Origin: Vibrio rhizosphaerae
GTDB taxonomy: Bacteria > Pseudomonadota > Gammaproteobacteria > Enterobacterales > Vibrionaceae
Direction of reading: 5' to 3'
DNA length: 64,000 bases
Assembly: GCF_024347095.1 (NCBI RefSeq)
Contig: NZ_AP024903.1
Coordinates: forward strand, 2,914,001-2,978,000
Below the pieces are notes generated by a model. It was not told the origin of the DNA. It saw only the letters and a list, made by a program, of their open reading frames with translations, and made no database searches. Of the stretch, positions 1 to 8,062 are shown piece by piece. Positions within the stretch are counted from its first letter, which is position 1. Every line of letters begins with the position of its first letter. Made by a program: the position numbers and the translations under genes.

Positions 1-68
1 AAATAGTAGGTCAAGAACTAACACAACTTATATGATCAAAACGAATTTGGGGGAATTTTCGATTTATA

Positions 69-100
69 AATGGCAGCGTACCGATGTGAACGCTGCCATT
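69..100. terminator. Hairpin inside the right end of element A
   Basis: AATGGCAGCG at 69-78 pairs perfectly with CGCTGCCATT at 91-100 around a 12-base loop. The same hairpin, with changes, sits at the same place in the right end of element B. It could stop transcription crossing the element boundary; there is no strong T-run, so the terminator role is inferred. Confidence 0.5.
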
Positions 101-102
101 CT

Positions 103-162
103 AGTATGATACTTTAATACTCAGTATGAATCTTTATTACTTAGTATGAGTCTTTATTCCTC
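103..162 (-). repeat. Three abutting 20-bp transposase-site-like repeats, element A right end
   Basis: Three consecutive 20-bp units at 103-122, 123-142 and 143-162 share the core AATAAAGNNTCATACT (minus strand). Abutting sites at the right end are what the Tn7 family shows for TnsB binding. The assignment to TnsB is by analogy with Tn7. Confidence 0.75.
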
Positions 163-171
163 TCCTACACA

Positions 172-176
172 ACAAT
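172..176. repeat. Left copy of 5-bp target duplication ACAAT
   Basis: ACAAT at 172-176 directly precedes the left terminus TGTAGGAAGG, and ACAAT recurs at 10808-10812 directly after the right terminus. Tn7-family transposition makes 5-bp target duplications, so this pair fixes the element boundaries. Confidence 0.85.
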
Positions 177-183
177 TGTAGGA

Positions 184-324
184 AGGTAATAAAGTATCAT
201 TCTCAGAGTCGCTGAAAGCCTTGTGCTGCCGTATGATTTTGGTGGAGCAAGAAAATAAAGTATCATACTACTTGAGTTTTACCTATTTCAAAGTTACCGA
301 CAACAAGTAATAAAGTTTCATACC
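184..324 (+). repeat. Left-end dispersed transposase-site-like repeats (L1-L3)
   Basis: Three copies of an AATAAAGTATCATACT-like site lie at about 184-204, 253-270 and 306-324, pointing inward, with 40-50 bp between them. Tn7 left ends also carry three separated TnsB sites, whereas right ends carry abutting ones. The sequence between L1 and L2 also holds a weaker inverted-looking motif near 230. Confidence 0.75.
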
Positions 325-635
325 ATTTGTCATATTGATTAATTTGTATATAAAGCAAGAAGCAATAACTGCTGAATTAAGTCTAAGCATACCTCTTCTG
401 ATTTTCTCTCAATAACTAAAAATATTCTCTCAATGTCATTAAAAACGTGAATGAAACCCCTTGATATGAGAGCATAGTTATATCGTGTTGGCTTATCGCT
501 GGCAGTACCGGCTGATATAAACGATTAACTATCTAAACGCAGCCTTGGTATAACAAGTAAACTAAATGGTTCAAGTCTAATGAATTATGGCAGGGCAAGG
601 TGTGCTGTGGAATCATTAGCAATGGAAAATCACTA
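325..635. other. Leader region before the element B operon
   Basis: No gene is supported in this 310-bp AT-rich region. It must hold the promoter of the five-gene operon that starts at 636, but I cannot pick one promoter with confidence. Confidence 0.4.
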
Positions 636-1010
636 ATGGATACAATACAACTAGCGCTAGACCTAGCTCTTTTAGGAGAAGCAACAAATGCTAACTATAC
701 AGTCGTTACTTTTGGTCTGGCTGCTGCAATATTTGGCTTATTAATTATAATGCTAGATTTCTGCACATCAAAAACTACAAATAAAAATAGCCTATTGAAG
801 CTATCATATAATGGATTCTCAGGGATTGGAGTCTTTTTGTTATGGGGGATTGGCGCTGGCATCGCAGGATTAGTTGGCGCAGCTGCTGACATTTTTGAGA
901 TTAGCCGCACTGCCAGTGTTTTTGTTGGTGCCGGTTGGCCTGTTGTGTTACCAAGACTGCTAGCTTCTGCAAACCAAGACCTTTCTCGAGAAAGAGTTCC
1001 TACGGAGTAA
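636..1010 (+). CDS. Small predicted membrane protein, first gene of the kinase operon
   Basis: Not a recognised family. From the ATG at 636 the product is 124 residues; a GTG at 600 would add 12. The 636 start is preferred because GGAAAA lies a few bases upstream. Two clear hydrophobic segments (around residues 22-43 and 60-85 of the shorter form) and a weaker third near residue 95 suggest an integral inner-membrane protein. The gene is followed after 3 bp by 1014-1433 and appears to head an operon with the dual-ATPase kinase, so a membrane sensor or effector role is possible. That role is inference from context only. Confidence 0.6.
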   Translation: MDTIQLALDLALLGEATNANYTVVTFGLAAAIFGLLIIMLDFCTSKTTNKNSLLKLSYNGFSGIGVFLLWGIGAGIAGLVGAAADIFEISRTASVFVGAGWPVVLPRLLASANQDLSRERVPTE

Positions 1011-1013
1011 TTT

Positions 1014-1433
1014 ATGCTGAATTTTTTATTAGGTCGCTCTAATTTTAATAGAAAGGAGCAAGTTATCGAGTCAATTCGAACTTTCGAAAGATTCAGTGAA
1101 TGTGAGGATATTGAAAAGGCTGATGCTCTACTCATGTTCAAAAGTGACACACAACAATGCTGGTTAGTATTTACAAACCTCCGCATGTACTTTGTCATTG
1201 ATGACACAGAAAAATCACTACTAAAAACTCTATGGGCTCGTGATAAAGAAAATATCGTTGTTGATGGTCGCATAGATCTTCACCTTAAAGAGGTTCCCTA
1301 CTCAAAAGAAACGGGTAAACTTTACTTTGGTAAAATGAATAATAGTGTGCTTTACACTCATTCTCTATTTAGTCATGCCAGTCTTTCTGGGATTATTCTG
1401 GCGCTGGCTAACAGGTATTTCTTAGAAAAATAA
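1014..1433 (+). CDS. Small soluble protein, possible PH-like domain
   Basis: The product is 139 residues with no signal peptide or membrane segment. Its centre (around residues 48-75) has an alternating pattern, WLVFTNLRMYFVIDD, that resembles the beta strands of bacterial pleckstrin-homology-like domains, where a Trp/Leu-rich strand is followed by 'T..R' and another strand. This is a weak resemblance, not a family call. It sits 3 bp after the membrane protein and 10 bp before the kinase gene, so the three are very likely co-transcribed. Function unknown. Confidence 0.55.
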   Translation: MLNFLLGRSNFNRKEQVIESIRTFERFSECEDIEKADALLMFKSDTQQCWLVFTNLRMYFVIDDTEKSLLKTLWARDKENIVVDGRIDLHLKEVPYSKETGKLYFGKMNNSVLYTHSLFSHASLSGIILALANRYFLEK

Positions 1434-1443
1434 GGCTGAGCTT

Positions 1444-3921
1444 GTGACTGAAAAATTTAATGAAAAAAACGATTCGCTCACTTTTGACGTTGATGCTCAA
1501 TTGATCACCGAACTCGGTGAAAGATTGGTAAGCCGGAATCATATTGGTATTTCAGAACTAATAAAAAACGCGTATGACGCAGATAGCCCAAGTGTTAATG
1601 TATCGCTTATTAATGCTTCTGACCACTCTCTAGGTAACTCGGAGCTAGTCATTTCTGACAAAGGTTTAGGAATGACGTTTAAAACCGTAGAAACACACTG
1701 GATGACCATAGGCACTAGTAACAAGCGGAGCCATCCACTCAGCAAATTATATGGTCGACCTGTAACAGGTAACAAGGGTATTGGTCGGTTTGCTTGTCAA
1801 AGATTAGCTCAGTACCTCGAGCTTTCGACTTGTGCAAAAGTAGTCGATAGCTATGAACACACTATTGTTCAGTTTGATTGGGACGACTTTGTACCCGGTA
1901 AACGTCTGTCTACTGTTAAATGTCGGTACAATACATACACATCTCCTACAGGATCCATCGGCACAACCCTAAAATTAAGGCGCTTACGCGAACGAGTCAC
2001 TGAACGCGACTTCAAGATGATCCTTAAAAGTATCACATTGATATCTATCGCCACACCAACCAAACGTAATGACTTTAAAGAAGATCCTGGTTTTGAAGCA
2101 AATATCTATGCTCCTGAATTTGAAAACCTAGTAGGTAGTGCAACTTTTAAAGCGGATGAGAAACTATTAAGTTCAGGTTGGGGAACTGTATCTGGTTGCA
2201 TCGATGATGATGGAGTTCTTGCGTTCAAGCTCGATAGTAAAGGAACGGACACACAAACATATTCCTATACCAATAGCAAGTTTCTACCGCTCTCAGGTAT
2301 ATCGTTTACAATCCACATTGTTCCGTTAAAAAGTCGTGACGGCATTGAATATCGGAGAAATCCCACTCTATTAACTCGCTCAGTTCTTAAGGACATTACT
2401 GATATACATTCAGGAATAAAACTATACCTCAATGGGTTTAGAGTTTATCCATATGGTGAGGTTAACGAGGGGGATGACTGGTTAGGCATTGCACACGATA
2501 TTTCTCGCCGTCGAGGCCCTAGTGATTTTGTTGAACTACAAGATCTTGCTACTCATATGGGAATTATATCCCCTAACCGAGCAATGCTAAACCATCCAGG
2601 TACGCGCTCATTAATTGGTAATGTCATCATTGAAGGAAATGCTGTTGATGCATTTCAAGTTAAAATGGACCGAGAAGGCTTGGTAGCTAATGACAACTTC
2701 AAGAGTCTAAAAGATGCCATTAGAATGTCTTTGGATTGGGCTACAATTAACTATGAAGCTTGGTTGATTCGAGAACGTAAAAAACGACATGCTAAAGTCA
2801 CTCAAGAGTTTGAAGAATCTGTAGGAAACAAATTCGAAAGTACCGAAAGCCGAATAACTAAAGCTATTAATACTCTTTGGTCTCAAGAAGATACAGATGA
2901 AGAACCGTCTGTAGAGAGCGATGATGCTTCGAAGACAGATACGGCCTCCGAGCGTAATAAAGGGGCGTCTCCTACTACTGCTACTAATGAGCTGCAGACG
3001 AAACCAGAATCTTCTAGTATAGCCTCTACAGCTGTTGGTTCTAGTGGTTCACCCTCCACTGAAGGGGTTACTTCAAAGGTTATATCTAAAGAAACTAAAG
3101 CCCAAAAAAGTTCAGCGCAAGCATATCTACTCTCAGAATATAAAGAACTTGAGGCAGAATCAGAGCTTTTGCGTGCTGTTTCAGCAACCGCTCCACTATT
3201 ATTTGTTTTTGCTCATGAAGTCAAAGGAATCGCTCAGGCTCTAATTAGCCAATCTGCCCAACTAAAACTAATCGCAGACAAGATTGAAGACGTAGACATA
3301 AAAAATGAACTGATATCAATTGCACAAAGTGCAGATATGTATAAAAAATCGTTTGATGACCTATTTGAGCTATTTGAAGTTTTTTCAGATTCAACCACAA
3401 AGTCATCAAAAAAAGTTACATATAGAAGTCTTTTTAATCGCATTCAGACAGGTTTTAGGTTTTTCTTAAAGCAGTATGATATTGAATTAGAATTTGAAAA
3501 CATTAGTCCTATACTGGGAGTACCGAAGCTCAACTCAGCTGAAGCATACTCGGTACTTATCAACCTAATATCAAACAGTATAAAATCACTCATTGCTAGT
3601 GATTCAGAGAAACGCCTTATTCAAGTTTCTGTAGTAAAAGATGATAGTACGCATTACATCACCGTCAAAGACAACGGTATCGGACTTAAGAAGGAACATT
3701 GGCAAAAGGTATTTGAGCCAAGAACCTTTGACCCAGAAGGTACTTTGTATAGTTCGGTATCTTCCAAGCTAGGTGATGAAAAACTAAGCAATCTAGGTAA
3801 AGGCTCTGGTTTGGGCTTGAACATTGTCCAAAATATTCTCAAAAAGCACAAAGGAAATGTAAAGTTTGTTTCTCCTTCTTCTAGCTGGAATGCTGAAGTT
3901 CAAGTAACACTAGGAAATTAA
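1444..3921 (+). CDS. Histidine kinase with two GHKL ATPase domains
   Basis: The product is 825 residues, starting at GTG 1444 with AAGG just upstream. Residues about 15-120 form an Hsp90/MutL/MORC-type GHKL ATPase: the N-box ELIKNAYDAD, the metal-contact motif DKGLGM and the lid GNKGIGRFA. A middle region to about 450 resembles the transducer part of such ATPases. A Ser/Thr/Glu-rich linker (about 470-560) leads to a second, histidine-kinase module: candidate phospho-His in FAHEVKG, N-box NLISNSIKSL, G1 DNGIGL and G2 GSGLGLNIVQ. The next gene encodes a receiver protein 1 bp downstream, so a phosphorelay pair is likely. Having an Hsp90-like ATPase as the input domain of a kinase is unusual. The role is unknown; a defence role is inferred from its place as Tn7-like cargo. 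Confidence 0.8.
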   Translation: MTEKFNEKNDSLTFDVDAQLITELGERLVSRNHIGISELIKNAYDADSPSVNVSLINASDHSLGNSELVISDKGLGMTFKTVETHWMTIGTSNKRSHPLSKLYGRPVTGNKGIGRFACQRLAQYLELSTCAKVVDSYEHTIVQFDWDDFVPGKRLSTVKCRYNTYTSPTGSIGTTLKLRRLRERVTERDFKMILKSITLISIATPTKRNDFKEDPGFEANIYAPEFENLVGSATFKADEKLLSSGWGTVSGCIDDDGVLAFKLDSKGTDTQTYSYTNSKFLPLSGISFTIHIVPLKSRDGIEYRRNPTLLTRSVLKDITDIHSGIKLYLNGFRVYPYGEVNEGDDWLGIAHDISRRRGPSDFVELQDLATHMGIISPNRAMLNHPGTRSLIGNVIIEGNAVDAFQVKMDREGLVANDNFKSLKDAIRMSLDWATINYEAWLIRERKKRHAKVTQEFEESVGNKFESTESRITKAINTLWSQEDTDEEPSVESDDASKTDTASERNKGASPTTATNELQTKPESSSIASTAVGSSGSPSTEGVTSKVISKETKAQKSSAQAYLLSEYKELEAESELLRAVSATAPLLFVFAHEVKGIAQALISQSAQLKLIADKIEDVDIKNELISIAQSADMYKKSFDDLFELFEVFSDSTTKSSKKVTYRSLFNRIQTGFRFFLKQYDIELEFENISPILGVPKLNSAEAYSVLINLISNSIKSLIASDSEKRLIQVSVVKDDSTHYITVKDNGIGLKKEHWQKVFEPRTFDPEGTLYSSVSSKLGDEKLSNLGKGSGLGLNIVQNILKKHKGNVKFVSPSSSWNAEVQVTLGN

Positions 3922-3922
3922 T

Positions 3923-4936
3923 ATGAAAATTCTAGTTATTGATGACAAGTCCAAGACAGAGTCTTACCCAAGAAAAGAGCTTCTAGATGTTTTAGAACAA
4001 CGTGAAAAGGTTATCTCCGATATTATTGAACCTGATCCAGAAGAACTAAAAAATAAGCTAACCAAAAGTGAGACTGGTGAGTATGAGTTAATAGTTGTGG
4101 ACTATATGCTTGAAAAAACGCGAACTATCTTTAAAACAGGTACCGCATTATACTCACTTATCCGTGCATATGCGGAAAGTACCCCGATTTACTTAATATC
4201 AGTAAAAACAGCACCAACAAATCAAATTGGTGATTTTGATCTGTTCATAAATGATGATGCTATTAACAATCATGCTGCATTTAAAGCTGATATAGAAAGC
4301 CATATTTCATTGAAGTCCTGCAACAAACTTGAGACATTTTTAAAGCTCATAGAGTGTCCAGAAGAAGTTGCAGAAGAAATTGAGGCAATGATCAAGCCAA
4401 TACTTTCCAAACGAGACTTTGAAAGTCAAAGTGATGAAACCCAGATTCCTGAAAAAGAAATAGTGGATAGCTTAAACTTGCGACTATTTAGGTGGTTAGC
4501 TCGTTCTCTCTTGAGAAAAGAAGGCCCTCTGGTAAGTAGTGCAGGAGCCGCTGCACTATTAGGTGTAAGTACTGACTATTTTGAGAATATTTCGGGGCAA
4601 TTTAACAATGCACTATATAGAGGTGTGTTTAATCAGTCTTTTAAAAAACGTTGGTGGATTACTTTACTTGAAGACGAAATTTACGAAAAAGAGGACCCAG
4701 AAAACTATTTAGAGACATTTCCATTTAAAGAAGCTGCTTCTAAGTTGCTTGGTGCAACAGACGAACATAATTTCTCAATATGTGCTGTTTGCGAAAAACG
4801 ATATCCTGATGGACTTGGTATCATTACAGATCAAGGAAATGAGCTTCACCCTGTGCATATATCTTGCTCTAAGTTTAATGATACTCTTCTGCAAGAACCA
4901 TTTTTTCGAAATCCACGTATAATTGAGGTTGAGTAG
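3923..4936 (+). CDS. Receiver-domain protein with Cys/His-rich C-terminus
   Basis: The product is 337 residues. The N-terminus has response-regulator hallmarks: acidic pair D7-D8, putative phospho-acceptor D60 in IVVDYM, and S93 at the Thr/Ser position. The conserved Lys of strand 5 is not evident, so the domain is divergent. The middle (about 140-285) is helical without a recognised DNA-binding fold. The C-terminus has C287, C290, H309, H312 and C315 in a CxxC...HxxHxxC arrangement that could bind zinc. It begins 1 bp after the kinase gene and is the obvious partner of that kinase. The output is unknown: no standard winged helix, GGDEF or HD-GYP domain is present. Confidence 0.75.
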   Translation: MKILVIDDKSKTESYPRKELLDVLEQREKVISDIIEPDPEELKNKLTKSETGEYELIVVDYMLEKTRTIFKTGTALYSLIRAYAESTPIYLISVKTAPTNQIGDFDLFINDDAINNHAAFKADIESHISLKSCNKLETFLKLIECPEEVAEEIEAMIKPILSKRDFESQSDETQIPEKEIVDSLNLRLFRWLARSLLRKEGPLVSSAGAAALLGVSTDYFENISGQFNNALYRGVFNQSFKKRWWITLLEDEIYEKEDPENYLETFPFKEAASKLLGATDEHNFSICAVCEKRYPDGLGIITDQGNELHPVHISCSKFNDTLLQEPFFRNPRIIEVE

Positions 4937-4937
4937 C

Positions 4938-5699
4938 GTGTATAAGATCGACCTAAAATTTACAGCTAACTATCTAAAAATACTAAGAAATTTTTCCAAA
5001 TTTGTAATTGAGAAGCATGCGGAACTACCTCAATCAAACAATAACCAGTTATACAGCTTTTTTAGTGACTTACACACTAAATTGGGTCGAGTAACAAGGA
5101 AAAAACGCCCATTAGTTGAAGATATTTCAATTAAACCCAATATTATATTCCAATATAAAAACCCTAAAGGAGGTAAAAGAAAATTCCATATCTCTCTAGG
5201 TGGAGTCATCAAACTTCAGCAAGGTATTATCACTGAACAGTGTTTAGTCCTAAATCTAATGCTAGAGCATACTGAAGGGTGCGATGCAATTCCTGATGGG
5301 TGGGATAATTATCCTATAGAAAATGGGTATCATATTCTTCGACGTTTTCACTTCGATTTCGATACTAATAATGATGACATCAGCAAGCCAAAATTTCACC
5401 TACAATATGGTGGCAACTTTGAATCTGAGTATCTCGAAGTGGATGAAGAGGTGCATTACAAACTATTTTCGCCAATCGACCACCCTAGACTACCACAACA
5501 ACCTTATGACATTGTAATGTTATTCGATTTTATTCTTAGAGAATTCGAACTAGGGGGAAAAGGAGTTATAAATGATAGTGGCTGGAATAAACATGTAATA
5601 GAGTGTGAAAAAATATGGCTTATACCGTACTATAAGGCTCTTCTAGATCGCTTGCAAAGTACATCGAGAACAACTCCTATACATCGGCTAAATCAGTAA
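4938..5699 (+). CDS. Unrecognised protein, last gene of the kinase operon
   Basis: I choose GTG 4938, one base after the TAG stop of the preceding gene and preceded by GAGG at 4925-4928; a TTG at 4923 would add five residues. The product is about 253 residues, soluble, with no signal peptide. Notable blocks are HFDFDTNN and KPKFHLQYGG near the middle and HPRLPQQPYD further on; the His/Asp-rich spacing could be a metal or active site, but I do not recognise the family. Position at the end of the operon and a shared terminator suggest it works with the kinase and receiver proteins, perhaps as effector. Confidence 0.6.
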   Translation: MYKIDLKFTANYLKILRNFSKFVIEKHAELPQSNNNQLYSFFSDLHTKLGRVTRKKRPLVEDISIKPNIIFQYKNPKGGKRKFHISLGGVIKLQQGIITEQCLVLNLMLEHTEGCDAIPDGWDNYPIENGYHILRRFHFDFDTNNDDISKPKFHLQYGGNFESEYLEVDEEVHYKLFSPIDHPRLPQQPYDIVMLFDFILREFELGGKGVINDSGWNKHVIECEKIWLIPYYKALLDRLQSTSRTTPIHRLNQ

Positions 5700-5727
5700 A
5701 AAGGCTAACATTCATTTAGCCTTTTTA
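5698..5727. terminator. Bidirectional terminator between the operon and the methyltransferase gene
   Basis: AAAAAGGCTAA pairs with TTAGCCTTTTT around a 6-base loop, with A-run and T-run on either side, so it can work in both directions. It lies between two converging genes and overlaps the stop codon of the methyltransferase gene. Confidence 0.75.
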
Positions 5728-7416
5728 ATCTGTATAGTTTCTAGCTCCCTTATACCGCTCACATCTTAAATCATAGACAGCTCTAACAAGGTATTGACAT
5801 TGTTCTCGAGTTATAAGCTCATGTTTTATTAGTACTTCATCAACCAACTGAGCTGCTATATAAAAATCTTCTTGCAATAATGCTTTTTCAACCTTTGGCT
5901 TCAGAGAATCCAAATCATCTATACATTGTTCCGAAAACAATACTTTTATACGACGTCCCGCAGAAGGCTCAATTTTCAAGACTCCTGAACTATATGCTCG
6001 CCCTTCTAATTCAGCAGAAAACTGAGTAAAAGTCGATAGCATTGTTATTGCCATAGCACGCTTATATTGCGCACTCACATTTTCACGAAAAATCACTTTG
6101 TGAATAGAATTGGTGCAATTGAACTGCTTACCTGTGTTTACTACCATTCTCGGACCACGATGAATCATGTAAGACAAGAAACAATCGGCTTTTATACCAT
6201 CAACACCCCATCCAGGAGAAAACCAGTATGGGCGTTTACTAAAGGTACGATTCTTCTCTCTGTCCTCATCCGATATTCTTGACAAGTAATGAGCGACTCG
6301 AGACGATCTATCTGCCATTTGTTCTTCTGTCGGACAAACTAAATAAACTCTCTTATCTGTCCTAACACTTTTTTTGTGCCTGTTTTTATCATGAATAATG
6401 CCTTGAAGATAACTAAATCGACCAACAACAGGCTTTAAAACATTTTCAGGTAATTGGTATTGTTCTGCTGTCGAACGATTGATAATGAAGTAATTATTGG
6501 CACCAGTCACCATGCCAATTTTTATATCAGCATAATACCCTAGTTCTTTTGTTGTATCTTGCTGAAGAACCGTTTGATATGAGAATTTCGCAGCAGATGA
6601 AATGATATCTAACTTATAATCTTTTACATTTAAAAATGTGGAATCACTAACTCTATTTATTGCTTGCTTAAGTTCAGTAACATTTTCAACAACACTCACT
6701 GAAAGATCACTCTGTGGCATTGCTTCTTTATGGAAACCTTCCGCCAATAGAATAATCGACGTTTCTTGTGCACCTTCTTCTTTAAAAAAACGCTCGGCAA
6801 GTTTGAGTACTTTGATTCGTTTAAAATGTTTTTGATGAATCCCTATAAGTTTATCCGCATAGTCTGCGTTCAACAAACTGCTTGGTAACACCCACGCAAC
6901 TCGACCACCATTTTTTAGAAACTCTAAACTATGCAATAAGAAAAAAGCCCACAGACTGGCGTTTCGCCCCATTGTCTTGGTAGAAAACGGAGAGTTACGC
7001 AATACTCTATCACAAGATTTTCGTTGCTCTTCCGTCATATTATGCATAGATACATAAGGGGGGTTACCAAGAACGACATCAAATTCACTGACTGAAAACT
7101 CGGTAGGCTTCACCTGAATAAAATCTTTTAAAATGAAGCGCTTTGAGATATTGACATTTGTGCTGAACTTTTGAGTCAATATCTTAAATGCATGGTTATC
7201 AATATCTACACCATAGAGTTGTTCCTCTGGTGTAGGGCAACCTAACTCGCATAACCTAGCAATGCTACTATCGAAGAATCCACAACCGCCAAAACTTGGC
7301 TCTAAGATATCTTTGTCTGCATGTTGAATCGCCCAGTCCGCTAGTACTTGGCTTAACTCTGGTGGTGTATAGTATGCACCCAGTTCTTTCTTTTTTGGTA
7401 GTGAGTGCGGATTCAT
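5725..7416 (-). CDS. N6-adenine DNA methyltransferase, orphan
   Basis: The product is 563 residues. Near the N-terminus is the AYYTPPELSQVLADWA block common in N6-adenine methyltransferases, then the S-adenosylmethionine motif ILEPSFGGCGFF and the catalytic motif LGNPPYV. The rest, about 350 residues, would hold target recognition. No nuclease motif is visible in the protein and no restriction gene is next to it, so it is either an orphan methylase or half of a restriction-modification system whose partner is lost, perhaps through the IS3 insertion upstream. AGGAAAG precedes the ATG. It is transcribed toward the kinase operon and shares its terminator. Confidence 0.8.
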   Translation of the reverse strand: MNPHSLPKKKELGAYYTPPELSQVLADWAIQHADKDILEPSFGGCGFFDSSIARLCELGCPTPEEQLYGVDIDNHAFKILTQKFSTNVNISKRFILKDFIQVKPTEFSVSEFDVVLGNPPYVSMHNMTEEQRKSCDRVLRNSPFSTKTMGRNASLWAFFLLHSLEFLKNGGRVAWVLPSSLLNADYADKLIGIHQKHFKRIKVLKLAERFFKEEGAQETSIILLAEGFHKEAMPQSDLSVSVVENVTELKQAINRVSDSTFLNVKDYKLDIISSAAKFSYQTVLQQDTTKELGYYADIKIGMVTGANNYFIINRSTAEQYQLPENVLKPVVGRFSYLQGIIHDKNRHKKSVRTDKRVYLVCPTEEQMADRSSRVAHYLSRISDEDREKNRTFSKRPYWFSPGWGVDGIKADCFLSYMIHRGPRMVVNTGKQFNCTNSIHKVIFRENVSAQYKRAMAITMLSTFTQFSAELEGRAYSSGVLKIEPSAGRRIKVLFSEQCIDDLDSLKPKVEKALLQEDFYIAAQLVDEVLIKHELITREQCQYLVRAVYDLRCERYKGARNYTD

Positions 7417-7643
7417 TTACTTTCCTATAAAGATAAAACAGTCCAACTAAATCATGCCGATTAGCTATTTACCTTATGTCCTAAAAGCTTCAGTACTTAA
7501 GAATTCTGATCGCTGAAAAGGCCACCAAATTAAATCCAATAAATACAATAAGTTAAATAGACTTTGATTTTGCAGTTATTCTAACATATAAAAGTATTTC
7601 TCGATAGATGTATGTAAATACTACCTCACATTCAGTTGATTAT

Positions 7644-7742
7644 AGTGCAAACGGAAAAGCTCTACTCATCAACAACCATCCTGTCACTGTAACCCTCCCC
7701 GAAAAAATGGACGCTGGTAAATAGGGCTTTTCCGTTTACACT
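7644..7742. repeat. 17-bp imperfect inverted repeat across the IS3 left end
   Basis: AGTGCAAACGGAAAAGC at 7644-7660 is the reverse complement, with one mismatch, of GCTTTTCCGTTTACACT at 7726-7742. The left arm is outside the IS3 boundary and the right arm inside, upstream of orfA. It may be a leftover of an earlier copy of the same insertion sequence or a binding site. Confidence 0.45.
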
Positions 7743-7760
7743 GAAATAAACGGAGAGTGC

Positions 7761-8030
7761 ATGATGAAAAAATCACGCTATACAGAAACGCAAATCGTCA
7801 AGATCCTGAAGGAAGTCGAAGCCGGCAGGAAAGTCAATGAAGTGTGCCGCGAATACGGGATCTCTGATGCAACCTACTATAACTGGAAATCGAAGTACGG
7901 TGGTATGGAAGCCTCTGATGTGAAACGGCTAAAAGAGCTTGAAGATGAAAACCGAAGACTCAAACAGATGTTTGCTGATCTCAGTCTTGAGCATCGTATC
8001 GTCAAAGATATTTTGGAAAAAAAGCTGTAA
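7761..8030 (+). CDS. IS3-family transposase, OrfA
   Basis: The product is 89 residues. It has the helix-turn-helix of IS3 OrfA (motif YTETQIVKILKEVEAG, then EVCREYGISDATYYNWK) and a C-terminal leucine-zipper-like coiled coil. Near the 3' end the heptamer A-AAA-AAG at 8018-8024 is a classic slippery site for -1 frameshifting into orfB, giving the full OrfAB transposase. The upstream AACGGAGAG gives a good ribosome binding site. Confidence 0.92.
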   Translation: MMKKSRYTETQIVKILKEVEAGRKVNEVCREYGISDATYYNWKSKYGGMEASDVKRLKELEDENRRLKQMFADLSLEHRIVKDILEKKL

Positions 8031-8062
8031 AGCCAGCGGTTAAACGAGCGCTCGTTGAGTAT

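Larger units (their letters stand above)
1..169. mobile_element. Right end of an upstream Tn7-like element (element A), partial
   Basis: This stretch closely matches the right end of the complete element at about 10672-10807: a similar AT-rich lead-in, a hairpin, then three abutting 20-bp repeats and a terminus reading TGTAGGAGAGG on the minus strand at 169. It is therefore the glmS-proximal end of a second Tn7-like element whose body lies outside the window. Only 7 bp (170-176) separate it from the left end of element B, so the two elements are in tandem at one attachment site. Whether element A carries transposition genes cannot be seen here. Confidence 0.8.

Noticed and set aside
695..1273. 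192-codon open frame on the minus strand
   Set aside because: It runs antisense to two coupled genes of the kinase operon and has no ribosome site or protein-like composition.
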